This document shows positions 1-10,201 of a DNA stretch of 64,000 bases, piece by piece; position 1 is the stretch's first letter, and each line of letters starts with the position of its first letter. Location: assembly GCF_018275325.1 (NCBI RefSeq), contig NZ_JAGVQR010000001.1, positions 1,550,001 to 1,614,000 of the forward strand, read 5' to 3'. Under the pieces are notes generated by a model. The model ran no database searches, was not told the DNA's origin, and saw only the letters and a list, made by a program, of their open reading frames with translations. The stretch comes from Nocardioides palaemonis (GTDB taxonomy: Bacteria > Actinomycetota > Actinomycetes > Propionibacteriales > Nocardioidaceae). The translations under genes were made by a program, and so were the position numbers.

Positions 1-32
1 TGTCCACAGCAGACGGGCGCCGCGTCCCGCCG

Positions 33-71
33 CCCCACTTTCCCCCACCACCGGCGGCCCGTTTCCCCCAC
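33..71 (-). promoter_or_regulatory. Reverse-oriented GTGGGG boxes upstream of mraZ
   Basis: CCCCAC occurs at 33-38, 43-48 and 66-71, which is GTGGGG on the minus strand. The first two are exactly 10 bp apart, the same period as the forward MraZ-type boxes at 213-248. They may be an extra MraZ site; this is inference from similarity only. Confidence 0.3.
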
Positions 72-94
72 CGGCGCTCCACCTGGGCCAGGCC

Positions 95-122
95 GAGCGT
101 GGATCCGGGCGATTCCACGCTC
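95..122. terminator. Stem-loop upstream of mraZ
   Basis: GAGCGTGGA (95-103) pairs perfectly with TCCACGCTC (114-122) around a 10-nt loop. No T-run follows, so it is either a terminator for a gene left of the window or another structured element. The rest of 1-206 holds no convincing gene. Confidence 0.4.
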
Positions 123-206
123 AGAGCGGCCGTGGCGCGCGGTTCACCCACCGCCCCGACGGGTGCCCCACGGGCGAAATTCGTGCGCTCGACACGCTCG
201 TTCTGG

Positions 207-248
207 TTGACGGTGGAGCGAAGTGGAGTAATGTGGTGCGAAGTGGGG
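207..248 (+). promoter_or_regulatory. mraZ promoter with MraZ-box repeats
   Basis: A -35-like TTGACG (207-212) and -10-like TAATGT (229-234) are 16 bp apart. Four boxes, GTGGAG (213), GTGGAG (223), GTGGTG (233) and GTGGGG (243), recur at exactly 10-bp steps across the spacer, the -10 and the likely start site. MraZ proteins are known to bind short direct repeats upstream of their own operon, so autoregulation of the dcw cluster is likely. Confidence 0.75.
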
Positions 249-288
249 GACAGGGTCGAAACTGCCCGCCGAGCTGGGGAGGTGCCGG

Positions 289-717
289 ATGTTCTTCGGC
301 ACCTACACGCCCAAGCTCGACGAGAAGGGGCGGCTCTTCCTCCCGGCGAAGTTCAGGGACGAGCTGACGGAGGGACTCGTGGTGACCAGGGGACAGGAGC
401 GCTGCCTCACCGTCTGGTCGCTGGAGGACTTCGGCCGGCTCACCGACCGGCTCCGCGAGGCGCCGGTCACGCAGAAGAGCACCCGTGACTACGTCCGCAT
501 GCTGTTCGCCGCCGCCAGCCAGGAGGTGCCGGACAAGCAGGGCCGGATCAACATCCCGGCCCCGCTGCGGGAGTACGCGTCGCTCCGCAAGGAGTGCGTG
601 GTCATCGGGTCGATGAACCGGATCGAGATCTGGGACCCGACCGCGTGGGCCACCTACTCCGAGGAGCAGGAGCAGAAGTTCTCCGAGCTCAGCGACGAGG
701 TCTTCCCCGGGATCTGA
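289..717 (+). CDS. mraZ: Transcriptional regulator MraZ
   Basis: 142 aa, the usual length for MraZ, a DNA-binding protein of the AbrB-like swapped-hairpin fold that forms rings and represses the dcw cluster. Two SpoVT/AbrB-type halves are visible: residues 1-50 begin [23 protein letters not shown], and a second half near 75-115 contains [16 protein letters not shown]. The ATG has a GGGGAGG ribosome site at 276-282. It is the first gene of the cluster and lies just downstream of the 10-bp periodic boxes that are its probable target. A 269-nt gap separates it from the next gene. Confidence 0.96.
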   Translation: MFFGTYTPKLDEKGRLFLPAKFRDELTEGLVVTRGQERCLTVWSLEDFGRLTDRLREAPVTQKSTRDYVRMLFAAASQEVPDKQGRINIPAPLREYASLRKECVVIGSMNRIEIWDPTAWATYSEEQEQKFSELSDEVFPGI

Positions 718-816
718 TCCCGCACCGCCGGCACGACCGCCACACCACAACAGCACAGCTGACATCGAGGACCGCACCACCAGGTCTCGAGCCCGCTCCC
801 ACTGAGCGCCGTCTGG

Positions 817-848
817 GGCACTTCCCCGGCTTCAGAAGGCACTTCCCC
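817..848. repeat. Direct repeat GGCACTTCCCC x2
   Basis: GGCACTTCCCC occurs at 817-827 and 838-848, 21 bp apart (two helical turns on the same face). It lies in the otherwise featureless gap between mraZ and the 53-aa gene (718-986). It could be a regulator site for transcription into rsmH; no known motif is recognised. Confidence 0.45.
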
Positions 849-986
849 ATCAGGGGAGCGGGCAGGGACCTGGTGCGGCGGCTCACCCCGTGCCACACGA
901 CGGGGGGTGTCAGTCGCACCGCCAGCAGCCAGCACCTTCAGCACCGTCAGCCAGCACCTTCAGCACCACCGAGTGGGGTCGAGACC

Positions 987-1148
987 ATGAGCAGCACCCA
1001 GCCCTGGGAGCGCACCAGCGCGGCGCCGCCGCTGCGGGTGCGCGACCAGGCGCGCGAGGCCGCGGTGCTCGTCGCCTTCTCGGCCGCCACCGCCAGCGCC
1101 CTGGCGCTCGGGCTCCTCCTGCTGACCCGTCTGGGACTCCAGGGCTGA
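987..1148 (+). CDS. Small single-pass membrane protein in the dcw cluster (53 aa)
   Basis: A 53-aa open frame, ATG 987 to TGA 1146-1148, ends 4 nt before rsmH. The N-terminus (residues 1-27) is soluble with several basic residues, and residues about 28-48 are a hydrophobic alanine/leucine helix, so it is predicted to be a tail-anchored or single-pass inner-membrane protein. The position between mraZ and rsmH, followed downstream by an ftsL-like gene, suggests a division role, but no family is recognised. No clear Shine-Dalgarno site is visible before the ATG. The codon composition and the tight spacing to rsmH favour a real gene over chance. Confidence 0.65.
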   Translation: MSSTQPWERTSAAPPLRVRDQAREAAVLVAFSAATASALALGLLLLTRLGLQG

Positions 1149-1152
1149 CGTC

Positions 1153-2145
1153 GTGAGCACCCCCAGCCACGCCCCGGTGCTGCTCGACCGGGTCGTCGCC
1201 CTGCTGGCGCCCGCGCTCGAGCGCCCCGGCTCGGTCTACGTCGACTGCACGCTCGGCCTCGGCGGCCACAGCGAGGCGGTCCTCCAGCGTCTCCCCGAGG
1301 CCCGCGTCGTCGGCATCGACCGCGACCCCGAGGCGTTGCGGATGTCGCGCGAGCGGCTCGCGTCCTTCGGCGAGCGCTTCACCGCCGTCCACGCCGTCTA
1401 CGACGAGCTGCCCGACGTCGTCGCCGGCCTCGGCCTCGAGCACGTCGACGCCGTGTTCTTCGACCTCGGCGTCTCCTCCATGCAGCTCGACGTCCGCGAG
1501 CGCGGCTTCGCCTACGCCGAGGACGCGCCCCTCGACATGCGGATGGACCCCACGACGGGCCCGACCGCCGCCGACCTGCTCAACACCGCCACCGCCCAGG
1601 AGCTCACCCGCGTCCTGCGCGAGTACGGCGAGGAGAAGTTCGCGAGCCGGATCGCCCGCGAGGTCGTGCGGCGTCGGGCGTCGACGCCCTTCACCACCAG
1701 CGCCGACCTCGTCGAGCTGCTCTACGCCACGATCCCGGCGCCGGCCCGCCGCACCGGGGGCCACCCGGCCAAGCGCACCTTCCAGGCGCTGCGGATGGCC
1801 GTCAACGACGAGCTCGGCGTCCTGCGCCGCGCGATCCCCGCCTCCCTCGACGTCATCGGCGTCGGCGGGCGCGTGGTCGTCGAGTCCTACCACTCGCTGG
1901 AGGACCGGCTGGTCAAGCGGGCCTTCGCCGACGCGACCCGCCTCGACGTGCCCCCGGACCTGCCCTTCGTGCCGGAGGGCGCCGAGCCCGCGCTGCGCCT
2001 GGTCACCCGTGGCGCCGAGCAGGCCGACGAGCACGAGATCGCCGAGAACCCCCGGGCCGCCTCGGTCCGCCTGCGCGCCGTCGAGCGCGTCCTGCCCGCA
2101 CCCCGCTCCGCCTCCCGCCACCTTCCCCCTGGAGTCGCCCGATGA
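1153..2145 (+). CDS. rsmH: 16S rRNA (cytosine1402-N4)-methyltransferase RsmH
   Basis: 330 aa, normal for RsmH (MraW), which methylates N4 of C1402 in 16S rRNA using S-adenosylmethionine. The Rossmann-type SAM site is seen as [15 protein letters not shown] near residues 29-43 with GIDRDPEAL after it. [12 protein letters not shown] and a C-terminal [11 protein letters not shown] motif are family hallmarks. The start is GTG 1153. The stop overlaps the ATG of the next gene (ATGA at 2142-2145), so the two are probably translationally coupled. Confidence 0.97.
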   Translation: MSTPSHAPVLLDRVVALLAPALERPGSVYVDCTLGLGGHSEAVLQRLPEARVVGIDRDPEALRMSRERLASFGERFTAVHAVYDELPDVVAGLGLEHVDAVFFDLGVSSMQLDVRERGFAYAEDAPLDMRMDPTTGPTAADLLNTATAQELTRVLREYGEEKFASRIAREVVRRRASTPFTTSADLVELLYATIPAPARRTGGHPAKRTFQALRMAVNDELGVLRRAIPASLDVIGVGGRVVVESYHSLEDRLVKRAFADATRLDVPPDLPFVPEGAEPALRLVTRGAEQADEHEIAENPRAASVRLRAVERVLPAPRSASRHLPPGVAR

Positions 2146-2690
2146 GCAGCCCCGCCCTGCAGCCACGCCTCACCCGGATCGCCCAGGAGGCGGTCGACCG
2201 GGCCCGCCTCACCGTCGTCCCGCGGGTGCGCACCCGCGCGCCGCGGGTGCCGTTCGTGACGCTGGTCAGCCTGGTCCTCGTGGGCGGCATCGTCGGGCTC
2301 CTCCTCTTCAACACCTCCATGCAGCAGGCGTCGTTCTCCGCCTCGAACCTCGAGGACCAGGCCGACGCCCTCGCCGCGCGCGAGCAGACGCTGCGCATGG
2401 AGCTCGACGACCTCCGCGACCCGCAGCGGGTCGCCACCCAGGCGCAGCAGATGGGCATGGTCATCCCGACCGCCCCCGTGTTCCTCGACCTGCGCACCGG
2501 CAAGACCACCGGCGTGCGCACCCCGGCCACCCGCGAGGACGCGGTGCAGCTGCTCCCGCCGGCCCCGCAGATGCCGTCCGTGCTCGCCCCGCCGGCCACC
2601 ACCGTGACCGTCCCGCCGCCGGCCGCGACCCCCGAGGTGGCGACGACGACGCGCGAGCGCGCCGGGCAGGGCACAAAGCGCAACCGCTGA
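2142..2690 (+). CDS. ftsL: FtsL-like septum formation protein
   Basis: 182 aa. It has a basic cytoplasmic N-terminus (1-36), one membrane helix (about 37-58), then a heptad-like stretch (residues 60-95, rich in Leu/Glu/Gln/Arg) consistent with the FtsL/DivIC coiled coil, then a Pro/Thr/Val-rich tail. FtsL partners FtsB and FtsQ and activates FtsWI in septal peptidoglycan synthesis. Sequence identity in this family is low, so the call rests on topology and on its place between rsmH and ftsI. It starts at ATG 2142, overlapping the rsmH stop. Confidence 0.8.
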   Translation: MSSPALQPRLTRIAQEAVDRARLTVVPRVRTRAPRVPFVTLVSLVLVGGIVGLLLFNTSMQQASFSASNLEDQADALAAREQTLRMELDDLRDPQRVATQAQQMGMVIPTAPVFLDLRTGKTTGVRTPATREDAVQLLPPAPQMPSVLAPPATTVTVPPPAATPEVATTTRERAGQGTKRNR

Positions 2691-2776
2691 CGGCGCGGCC
2701 GCCCGGAACGGCGTCACGCCACCCCTAGATTGACCGACAGGTCCGCCGGACGGCCGGACCACGAAGAGGAGGACCA

Positions 2777-4549
2777 GTGCCCAGCACCCGCGCCACTGGC
2801 AGGCGTGGCGCCTCGCGCGGCGCGCCGATGCTGCGACTGCGGATCGGCTTCGTCCTGATCGCGATGGTGCTCTCGTTCTTCGGGGCACGGCTCGTCCAGC
2901 TGCAGGGCGTCGACCCCGGTTCGTACGCCCGGATGGCGGCCGCCGAGGGAGCGGCGCGGGTCACGCTCGTGGCCGAGCGCGGCGACATCCTCGACCGCAA
3001 CGGCGTCCCGCTGGCCGACTCGATCCAGGGCGAGATGGTGATCGCCGACCCGAGCCTGACCGCCGACGACGCCCCCGAGATCGCGCGGATCCTCTCCGAC
3101 CGGCTGTCCATCGACTACTTCAAGGCGCTCAACGCCCTGCGCGGCCGCAAGGAGGGGAGCCAGTTCGAGTACGTCGCCCGCCGGGTGCCGAGCACGCTGG
3201 CCACCGACACGCTCGCCGAGCTGAAGGAGGCGGGCTTCGAGGGGATCTCCCTCGAGGACGACCCGATCCGCGACTACCCGGCCGGCGAGGTGGCGGCCAA
3301 CCTGCTCGGCTACATGGGCACCGACGAGCCGCTCGGCGGCTTCGAGCGCACCTTCGACAAGCAGCTGGCCGGCGTCGACGGCGAGGCCACCTGGCAGTCC
3401 ACCTCGGGCAAGGGCATCCGCATCCCGCTGCGCGAGAGCACCCTCACCCCCGCGCAGGACGGCGCCCCGCTGCGCACCACGATCGACCGCGACCTGCAGT
3501 GGTTCACCCAGAAGGTCCTGGCGCAGTCCGTGCAGAAGTACCGCGCGGAGAGCGGCGCCGCGATCGTCCTGGACACCCGCACGGGCGAGATCCTGGCGCT
3601 GGCCGACGTCCCCACCTTCGACGCCAACGACCCGACCGCGTCGCGGGAGGAGGACCTCGGGTCCCGGGCCCTGAACGACCCCTACGAGCCCGGCTCGGTC
3701 GAGAAGGTGCTCACCGCCGCGTCGCTCATCGACGCCCACAAGGCCTTCCCGCGGCAGAAGTTCAAGGTGCCCGGGATCCTGTCGCGCCAGGACCGGCCGA
3801 TCGGCGACTGGTTCGACCACGGCACGATCCGGCTCACGCTGGCCGGGATCATCGCCAAGTCCTCCAACATCGGCACCGTCCTGGCCGCCGACGCCTTCTC
3901 CCCGGTCCAGCTCGTGTCCTACCTCCAGCGCTTCGGGCTCGGGCAGACGACCGACATCGGCGTCCGCGGCGAGACGCCCGGCATCCTGACGGCCGGCGAG
4001 GCGATGACGTCGCAGACCAAGGACCGTGTCGCCTTCGGCCAGTCGCTGTCGGTCAACGTCGCGCAGATGGCGGCGGCGGTCAACACGATCGCCAACGGTG
4101 GCGTCCGGGTCTCGCCCAGCCTGATCACCGGGTCGGCCGTCACCGACGACGGCGTCACCGTCGGCACCGACGTCGCGACCCGCACCCGCGTCGTCAGCAG
4201 TCGCGCGGCCCGCGCGACGGCGAGGATGATGGAGAAGGTCGTCGACCCCGAGGACGGCGTGGCCCTTGGTGCGCAGGTCCCGGGCTACCTCGTGGCCGGC
4301 AAGACCGGCACCGCCCAGCGCGTGGTCGACGGGGTCTACGACGGCAGCAACACGGTGTCGTTCGGCGGCTTCGCGCCGGCCGACGACGCCCGCTTCACCG
4401 TCTACGTCGTGGTCCACGCGCCGAAGGTCGACGGCGGTGGTGGCTCGATCACCGGCCCGGTGTTCGCCCGGATCATGGGCTACGTCCTCGGGCGCTACGG
4501 CGTGGAGCCGAGCGGCGGCACGCCGTCGCGTCTGCCGGTCGAGTGGTGA
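2777..4549 (+). CDS. ftsI: Septal penicillin-binding protein FtsI (PBP3)
   Basis: 590 aa, class B transpeptidase that crosslinks septal peptidoglycan together with FtsW. One membrane anchor lies near residues 18-38, a PBP dimer domain follows, then the transpeptidase domain with S307-V-E-K310 (nucleophile serine), S362-S-N364 and K509-T-G-T. All three catalytic motifs are intact. No PASTA domains follow, so it is an FtsI rather than a PonA or SpoVD type. The GTG start at 2777 is set by a strong GAGGAGG at 2766-2772. The stop overlaps the murE start. Confidence 0.96.
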   Translation: MPSTRATGRRGASRGAPMLRLRIGFVLIAMVLSFFGARLVQLQGVDPGSYARMAAAEGAARVTLVAERGDILDRNGVPLADSIQGEMVIADPSLTADDAPEIARILSDRLSIDYFKALNALRGRKEGSQFEYVARRVPSTLATDTLAELKEAGFEGISLEDDPIRDYPAGEVAANLLGYMGTDEPLGGFERTFDKQLAGVDGEATWQSTSGKGIRIPLRESTLTPAQDGAPLRTTIDRDLQWFTQKVLAQSVQKYRAESGAAIVLDTRTGEILALADVPTFDANDPTASREEDLGSRALNDPYEPGSVEKVLTAASLIDAHKAFPRQKFKVPGILSRQDRPIGDWFDHGTIRLTLAGIIAKSSNIGTVLAADAFSPVQLVSYLQRFGLGQTTDIGVRGETPGILTAGEAMTSQTKDRVAFGQSLSVNVAQMAAAVNTIANGGVRVSPSLITGSAVTDDGVTVGTDVATRTRVVSSRAARATARMMEKVVDPEDGVALGAQVPGYLVAGKTGTAQRVVDGVYDGSNTVSFGGFAPADDARFTVYVVVHAPKVDGGGGSITGPVFARIMGYVLGRYGVEPSGGTPSRLPVEW

Positions 4550-6120
4550 CTCGATACGCTCCGTCGGTGGAACAGCAGGTGCACGACCCCGGCGCCCGCG
4601 GCAGCGCGACCCGGCCCCGTACGACCCCGGCGACCCCTGCCGCGGACCTGGCCGACTGGCTGTCCGCGAGCACCGACGTGACGGTCCACGGCGACCTCGA
4701 CGTGGTGGTGTCGGGCATCTCGCTCAGCACCGCCCGCGTCGAGCCCGGCGACGTCTACGCGGCGCTGCCGGGTGCGCGCGCCCACGGCGCCGACTTCGCC
4801 GCGCAGGCGCTCGCGGCCGGCGCGGTGGCGGTGCTCACCGACCCCGCCGGGCTCGACCGGCTTCCGGCCGGCACGCCCGCGATCGTCGTCGCCGACCCGA
4901 GGCAGGTGCTCGGACGCCTCGCTGCCCACCTCTACGGCGACCCGGCCCGCAGCCTGCGCACCATCGGGGTCACCGGCACCCAGGGCAAGACCACGACGAC
5001 CCGGGTCCTCGAGCAGGGCCTGACCGCGGCCGGCGTGGCGTCGGCAGTGATCGGCACCGTCGGCACCCGGATCGCGGGGGAGGACGTCGAGACCCAGCTC
5101 ACCACGCCGGAGGCCCCCGACCTGCACGGACTGTTCGCGGTGATGCGCGAGCGCGGTGTCGACACCTGCGCGATGGAGGTGTCGAGCCACGCCCTCGTGC
5201 GCGGTCGCGTCGACGGCGTCGTCTTCGACGTCGCCACCTTCCTCAACCTCGGGCGCGACCACCTCGACTTCCACGCCGACCTCGACGACTACTTCGCCGC
5301 CAAGGCCAGCCTCTTCACCCCCGAGCGGGCGCGGGTCGGGCTGACGAACGTCGACGACGAGCACGGGCGGCGGCTCCTCGACGTCGCGACGATCCCGATG
5401 TCCACCTACTCCGTGGGCGGGGCCGACGCCGACTGGCGCGCCGTCGACGTCGTGCTCAGCGCCTCCGGCGCGACCTTCACGGTCCTCGGGCCGGACGTCG
5501 AGCTCCGGGCGGCGGTCGGCATCCCCGGCGCGTTCAACGTCTCCAACGCGCTGGCCGCGATCGCCTCGGCTGCGCTCGCCGGTCTCGACCCCCGGTCGGT
5601 CGCCGACGGCATCGCGCAGGTGGGTGGCGTGCCGGGCCGGCTGGAGCAGGTCGACGCCGGACAGGACTACACCGTCGTCGTGGACTACGCCCACAAGCCC
5701 GACGCCCTCGAGGCGGTGCTGCACACCCTGCGACCGCTGACCGGCGGCCGGGTGCTGGTGGTGGTCGGTGCCGGCGGCGACCGCGACACGCAGAAGCGGC
5801 CGGTGATGGGGGAGATCGCGGCGCGGCTCGCCGACGTCGTGGTCGTCACCGACGACAACCCCCGCACCGAGGACCCCGCGTCGATCCGCGCCGCGGTGCT
5901 GGCGGGCACCACCGGTGGCGCGGCCGAGGTGGTCGAGCAGGGCGACCGGCGCCTTGCCATCCGGGACGCCGTGCGACGCGCGCGCACCGGTGACGTGGTG
6001 CTGGTCGCGGGCAAGGGGCACGAGACCGGGCAGAAGGTCGGTGACGTGGAGCACCCCTTCGACGACCGCGTCGTCGCCGCGGAGGAGATCCGGGCCGCCG
6101 CGGACGGGGACCCCGCATGA
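4546..6120 (+). CDS. murE: UDP-MurNAc-tripeptide synthetase MurE
   Basis: 524 aa from GTG 4546, which overlaps the ftsI TGA as GTGA; GTG 4567 is an alternative. MurE adds the third residue of the stem peptide, an ATP-dependent Mur ligase reaction. The P-loop [12 protein letters not shown] lies near residues 144-155, and the DNPRTEDP motif near 435-442 is the diaminopimelate-recognition signature, as opposed to the lysine type. Nocardioides walls carry LL-DAP; the motif is compatible with DAP but cannot tell LL from meso. The stop overlaps murF by 4 nt. Confidence 0.95.
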   Translation: MTRYAPSVEQQVHDPGARGSATRPRTTPATPAADLADWLSASTDVTVHGDLDVVVSGISLSTARVEPGDVYAALPGARAHGADFAAQALAAGAVAVLTDPAGLDRLPAGTPAIVVADPRQVLGRLAAHLYGDPARSLRTIGVTGTQGKTTTTRVLEQGLTAAGVASAVIGTVGTRIAGEDVETQLTTPEAPDLHGLFAVMRERGVDTCAMEVSSHALVRGRVDGVVFDVATFLNLGRDHLDFHADLDDYFAAKASLFTPERARVGLTNVDDEHGRRLLDVATIPMSTYSVGGADADWRAVDVVLSASGATFTVLGPDVELRAAVGIPGAFNVSNALAAIASAALAGLDPRSVADGIAQVGGVPGRLEQVDAGQDYTVVVDYAHKPDALEAVLHTLRPLTGGRVLVVVGAGGDRDTQKRPVMGEIAARLADVVVVTDDNPRTEDPASIRAAVLAGTTGGAAEVVEQGDRRLAIRDAVRRARTGDVVLVAGKGHETGQKVGDVEHPFDDRVVAAEEIRAAADGDPA

Positions 6121-7499
6121 TCGAGATGACCCTCGCCGAGGTCGCCGAGGTCGTCGGGGGAGTCGCCCACGGTGACGCCGTCGTGACCGGCGGCGCCTTC
6201 CTCGACACCCGCACGCCGGAGGCCGGCGGGCTCTTCGTCGCGATCGCGGGCGAGCGGGTCGACGGCCACGACCTCGCCGCCGCGGCCGGTGCGGCCGGCG
6301 CCGTGGCGGTCCTCGGCAGCCGCGTGACGGACCTGCCGACCGTGGTCGTCGACGACGTGACCACCGCGCTCGGCGTGCTGGCGCGCCACGTGCTGGACCG
6401 GCTCCCCGACGCCGTGGTGCTCGCGATGACCGGGTCGCAGGGCAAGACCGGCACCAAGGACTACCTCGCGCACGTGCTCGGCGAGTCCGGCCCGACGGTC
6501 GCGACCCGGGGCAACTTCAACAACGAGCTCGGGGTCCCGCTGACGGTCCTGCGGGCCACGCCGGAGACCCGCTACCTCGTCGTCGAGATGGGCGCGCGCG
6601 GCGTCGGGCACATCGCCCGTCTCTGCGAGGTCGCCCCGCCCCGCGTGGCCGCCGTGCTCAACGTCGGCACGGCCCACATCGGCGAGTTCGGCAGCCGGGA
6701 GGCGATCGCGGTCGCGAAGGGCGAGATCGTCGAGGCGCTGCCCGTCGACGGCACCGCCGTCCTCAACGCCGACGACGAGCTGGTGGCGGCGATGGCCCCG
6801 CGCACCCGCGCCGCGGTCACCACCTTCGGCGCCGGCGACGCCGACGTCGCGGTCAGCGAGGTGACCACCGACGACCTCGGCCGCCAGTCGTTCGAGCTGC
6901 GCCACCGCGGCTCCTACGCCACCGTCCACCTCGCCCAGGTCGGCAGCTTCCAGTGGCGCAACGCGGCCGCGGCCGCCGCCATGGCGCTCGCCGCCGGTCT
7001 CGACCTCGACACCGTCGCGGAGTCGCTGTGCGACGCGGTGCCGGCCAGCCGCTGGCGGATGGAGGTCGGCGAGCGTGCCGACGGCCTGGTGGTGGTCAAC
7101 GACTCCTACAACGCCAACCCCGAGTCGATGCGGGCCGCCCTCGACACGCTCGTCGGGATCGGCTCCCGCTCGGGGCGGCGCACGGTCGCCGTCCTCGGCG
7201 AGATGCTCGAGCTCGGGGCCGGGGCCCACGACGCGCACCGTGACCTCGGGGCCTACGCGGCCGCGGCCGGGGTCGACGTGCTGGTCACCGTCGGGTCCGC
7301 CACGGACCCCGTCGCGGCCGGCTTCGAGGCCGCCTCGACCGCCGGTGTGGTGATCCCCACGGTGGGGCGTGACGCCGCGACCGACTGGCTGCGGCACAAT
7401 GTCTCGGCTGCTGATGTCGTCCTGGTGAAGGCATCACGGGGGGCGGCGCTCGAAGTCATCGCCGACGTACTCCTCCAGGAAGGGAGAAGCACCACATGA
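6117..7499 (+). CDS. murF: UDP-MurNAc-tripeptide:D-Ala-D-Ala ligase MurF
   Basis: 460 aa, the expected length. It attaches D-Ala-D-Ala to complete UDP-MurNAc-pentapeptide. The ATP site is [10 protein letters not shown] near residues 105-114; [13 protein letters not shown] and [12 protein letters not shown] are typical MurF segments. The ATG lies in an ATGA overlap with murE and its own stop overlaps mraY in the same way, so the mur genes form one coupled unit. Confidence 0.96.
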   Translation: MIEMTLAEVAEVVGGVAHGDAVVTGGAFLDTRTPEAGGLFVAIAGERVDGHDLAAAAGAAGAVAVLGSRVTDLPTVVVDDVTTALGVLARHVLDRLPDAVVLAMTGSQGKTGTKDYLAHVLGESGPTVATRGNFNNELGVPLTVLRATPETRYLVVEMGARGVGHIARLCEVAPPRVAAVLNVGTAHIGEFGSREAIAVAKGEIVEALPVDGTAVLNADDELVAAMAPRTRAAVTTFGAGDADVAVSEVTTDDLGRQSFELRHRGSYATVHLAQVGSFQWRNAAAAAAMALAAGLDLDTVAESLCDAVPASRWRMEVGERADGLVVVNDSYNANPESMRAALDTLVGIGSRSGRRTVAVLGEMLELGAGAHDAHRDLGAYAAAAGVDVLVTVGSATDPVAAGFEAASTAGVVIPTVGRDAATDWLRHNVSAADVVLVKASRGAALEVIADVLLQEGRSTT

Positions 7500-8608
7500 G
7501 GGCCATCCTGTTCGGAGGAGGACTCTCCCTGCTGATCTCGCTCCTCGGCACCCGCTACGCCATCCGGTTCTTCACCCGGCAGGGATTCGGCCAGCCGATC
7601 CGCGACGACGGTCCGACCACGCACCACACCAAGCGCGGCACGCCGACCATGGGCGGAGCGGTCATCGTGCTGGCCACCGTCGTCGGCTACCTCGCCGCGA
7701 AGCTGATCACCGGCCAGGCGCCCACGGCGTCGGCGCTGCTGGTCCTCTTCCTGCTCGTGGGCCTCGGCGCGGTCGGCTTCCTCGACGACTTCCTCAAGGT
7801 CAGCCGCCAGCACAACCTCGGGCTGCGCAGCCGGGCGAAGATGATCGGGCAGACGCTCGTCGCCGTCGTCTTCGGCTTCCTCGCGCTGTCGCCGGCACTG
7901 GAGGACGAGCGCGGCTGGCGACCGGCGTCCGACCACATCTCGTTCATCCGCGACCACGAGCGCTTCGCGCTGCCGACGATCCTGGCGATCCTGCTGATCT
8001 GGCTCATCGTGACCGGCACCAGCAACGCGGTGAACCTCGCCGACGGCCTCGACGGCCTCGCGGCCGGTTCCTCGATCCTCGTCTTCGCGGCCTACACGCT
8101 CGTCAACATCTGGCAGAACAGCCAGTCCTGCGCGCTCGAGGCCGGCCCGAAGTGCTACGAGGTCCGCGACCCGCTGGACCTGGCGGTCGTGGCCGCCGCG
8201 ATCACCGGCGCCTGCTTCGGCTTCCTGTGGTGGAACGCCTCCCCGGCGCAGATCATCATGGGCGACACGGGCTCGCTGGCCCTGGGCGGCGCGATGGCCG
8301 GGTTCGCGATCATGACCCGCACCGAGCTCCTCCTGCTGATCATCGGCGGGCTCTTTGTGAGCATCACGCTCTCGGTGATGATCCAGGTCTCCGTCTTCAA
8401 GCTGAGCCGTGCGAGCGGGCTGGTGCGATCGGTGTTCCGGATCCAGGCCGGGCACCGCGTGTTCCGCATGACCCCGCTGCACCACCACTTCGAGATGCTC
8501 GGCTGGGAGCAGGTCACCATCGTGATCCGGTTCTGGATCATCACCGGCCTGATGGTCGCCACCGGCCTCGGGATCTTCTACGCCGAGTGGGTTGCCGGAA
8601 TTGGCTGA
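7496..8608 (+). CDS. mraY: Phospho-N-acetylmuramoyl-pentapeptide transferase MraY
   Basis: 370 aa polytopic membrane protein that transfers phospho-MurNAc-pentapeptide to undecaprenyl phosphate to make lipid I. Seen: GTPTMGG near residue 43, the Mg-binding acidic motif [31 protein letters not shown], and the cytoplasmic [11 protein letters not shown] loop. About ten hydrophobic helices can be counted. It starts at ATG 7496 overlapping murF, and its 3' end overlaps murD by 17 nt. Confidence 0.97.
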   Translation: MRAILFGGGLSLLISLLGTRYAIRFFTRQGFGQPIRDDGPTTHHTKRGTPTMGGAVIVLATVVGYLAAKLITGQAPTASALLVLFLLVGLGAVGFLDDFLKVSRQHNLGLRSRAKMIGQTLVAVVFGFLALSPALEDERGWRPASDHISFIRDHERFALPTILAILLIWLIVTGTSNAVNLADGLDGLAAGSSILVFAAYTLVNIWQNSQSCALEAGPKCYEVRDPLDLAVVAAAITGACFGFLWWNASPAQIIMGDTGSLALGGAMAGFAIMTRTELLLLIIGGLFVSITLSVMIQVSVFKLSRASGLVRSVFRIQAGHRVFRMTPLHHHFEMLGWEQVTIVIRFWIITGLMVATGLGIFYAEWVAGIG

Positions 8609-10091
8609 TCACGACGTCTCCGACCTGGGCCGCACCAGCGACTGGTCCGGGGTCCGCGTGGTCGTCGCCGGCTTCGGCGTCTCGGGCTTCGCGGCCGCGG
8701 ACAACCTGCTCTTCCTCGGCGCGGACGTCACGGCGCTCGACGAGGCCAGCACCGAGGAGAAGGCGGAGAAGGCCCGCCTGCTCGAGACCCTCGGCGCGAC
8801 CGTCCGGCTCGAGCCGGGCGCGACCGCGGTGCTGCCCGACGACGTCGATCTCGTCGTGACCTCGCCGGGCTGGAGGCCGACGGCGCCGCTGCTGGCCCAG
8901 GCCGCCGAGCGCGGGATCCCCGTGTGGGGGGAGGTCGAGCTGGCCTGGCGGCTGCGCGACCCCGAGCACCCGGCGCCCTGGCTCGCGGTCACCGGCACCA
9001 ACGGCAAGACGACGACCGTCCAGATGCTCCAGTCGATCCTCCTGGCAGCGGGCCTGCGCGCCACCGCCGTCGGCAACGTCGGGCTGCCCATCGTCGAGGC
9101 CGTCATGGACCCCGAGCCGTGGGACGTGCTGGCGGTCGAGCTCTCCAGCTTCCAGCTGCACTACACGAGCTCGATGTCGGCCGAGGCCGCGGTCGTGCTC
9201 AACATCGCCGAGGACCACCTCGACTGGTACGACGACGAGCCCGACGGGCCGACGGGCACCAGGACCGGGATGGAGCGGTACGCCGCCGACAAGGCCCGGA
9301 TCTACGAGCGCGTGCAGCGGGCGTGCGTCTACAACCTGGCCGAGCCCGCGACCGAGGAGATGGTGGTCGGGGCCGACGTGGTCGAGGGCGCCCGCGCGAT
9401 CGGGTTCACCCTCGGCACGCCGTCGCCCGGCAACCTCGGCGTGGTCGAGGACCTCCTCGTCGACCGCGCCTTCATCGAGGAGCGGGCCACCAGCGCGGCC
9501 GAGCTGTGCACGCTCGACGACCTCGCCTCGCAGGCGCCGCACTTCGTCGCCAACGCGCTGGCGGCCGCCGCGCTCGCGCGCGCCCACGGCGTCAGCCAGC
9601 AGGCCGTGCGCGACGGGCTGCGCGCGTTCCGCCCCGACGGCCACCGGATCGCCCACGTCGCCGAGGCCGGCGGCGTCACCTGGGTCGACGACTCCAAGGC
9701 GACCAACCCCCACGCGGCGCGGTCCTCGCTGTCGGCCTTCGACCGGGTGGTGTGGGTCGCCGGCGGGCTCGCCAAGGGCGCCCGCTTCGACGACCTCGTG
9801 GCCGCGGTCCGCGACCGGCTGCGCGGCGTGGTGCTGCTCGGGCGCGACCGCCAGGTGATCGCCGACGCACTTTCGCGACACGCGCCCGATGTGCCGGTCA
9901 TCGATGTGGGCGACGACGAGACTGGGGCTCCGATGGAGCGCGTCGTGGAGGCGGCCGCAGGTCTCGCCGGACCGGGCGACACCGTGCTGCTGGCGCCGGG
10001 ATGCGCGTCCATGGACATGTTCACCGACTACGGCGCCCGCGGCGACGCGTTCGCCGCGGCCGTGCACCGCCTGATCGACCGCACCGACTGA
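8592..10091 (+). CDS. murD: UDP-MurNAc-L-Ala:D-Glu ligase MurD
   Basis: 499 aa. It adds D-glutamate to UDP-MurNAc-L-Ala. The N-terminal Rossmann-like domain starts at [12 protein letters not shown]; the ATP P-loop is [12 protein letters not shown] near residues 134-145; [10 protein letters not shown] and [12 protein letters not shown] are family motifs. The likely start is TTG 8592, within mraY; no better downstream start keeps the N-terminal domain complete. The TGA stop (10089-10091) is itself the beginning of the 11-bp tandem repeat, so repeat-number change cannot alter the protein. Confidence 0.94.
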   Translation: MPELADHDVSDLGRTSDWSGVRVVVAGFGVSGFAAADNLLFLGADVTALDEASTEEKAEKARLLETLGATVRLEPGATAVLPDDVDLVVTSPGWRPTAPLLAQAAERGIPVWGEVELAWRLRDPEHPAPWLAVTGTNGKTTTVQMLQSILLAAGLRATAVGNVGLPIVEAVMDPEPWDVLAVELSSFQLHYTSSMSAEAAVVLNIAEDHLDWYDDEPDGPTGTRTGMERYAADKARIYERVQRACVYNLAEPATEEMVVGADVVEGARAIGFTLGTPSPGNLGVVEDLLVDRAFIEERATSAAELCTLDDLASQAPHFVANALAAAALARAHGVSQQAVRDGLRAFRPDGHRIAHVAEAGGVTWVDDSKATNPHAARSSLSAFDRVVWVAGGLAKGARFDDLVAAVRDRLRGVVLLGRDRQVIADALSRHAPDVPVIDVGDDETGAPMERVVEAAAGLAGPGDTVLLAPGCASMDMFTDYGARGDAFAAAVHRLIDRTD

Positions 10092-10188
10092 CCGCCACCG
10101 GACCGCCACCGGACCGCCACCGGACCGCCACCGGACCGCCACCGGACCGCCACCGGACCGCCACCGGACCGCCACCGGACCGCCACCG
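10090..10188. repeat. 11-bp tandem repeat, nine copies
   Basis: GACCGCCACCG is repeated nine times without a mismatch (99 bp), starting inside the murD stop codon and ending just before the ftsW ribosome site (GAGGGGAG, 10187-10194). Because 11 is not a multiple of three, it is not a coding repeat. There are no distinct spacers, so it is not a CRISPR array. Confidence 0.97.
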
Positions 10189-10201
10189 AGGGGAGCGCAC
10201 C

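Noticed and set aside
10090-10188. CRISPR array
   Set aside because: The units are 11 bp and contiguous, with no spacers and no cas genes.
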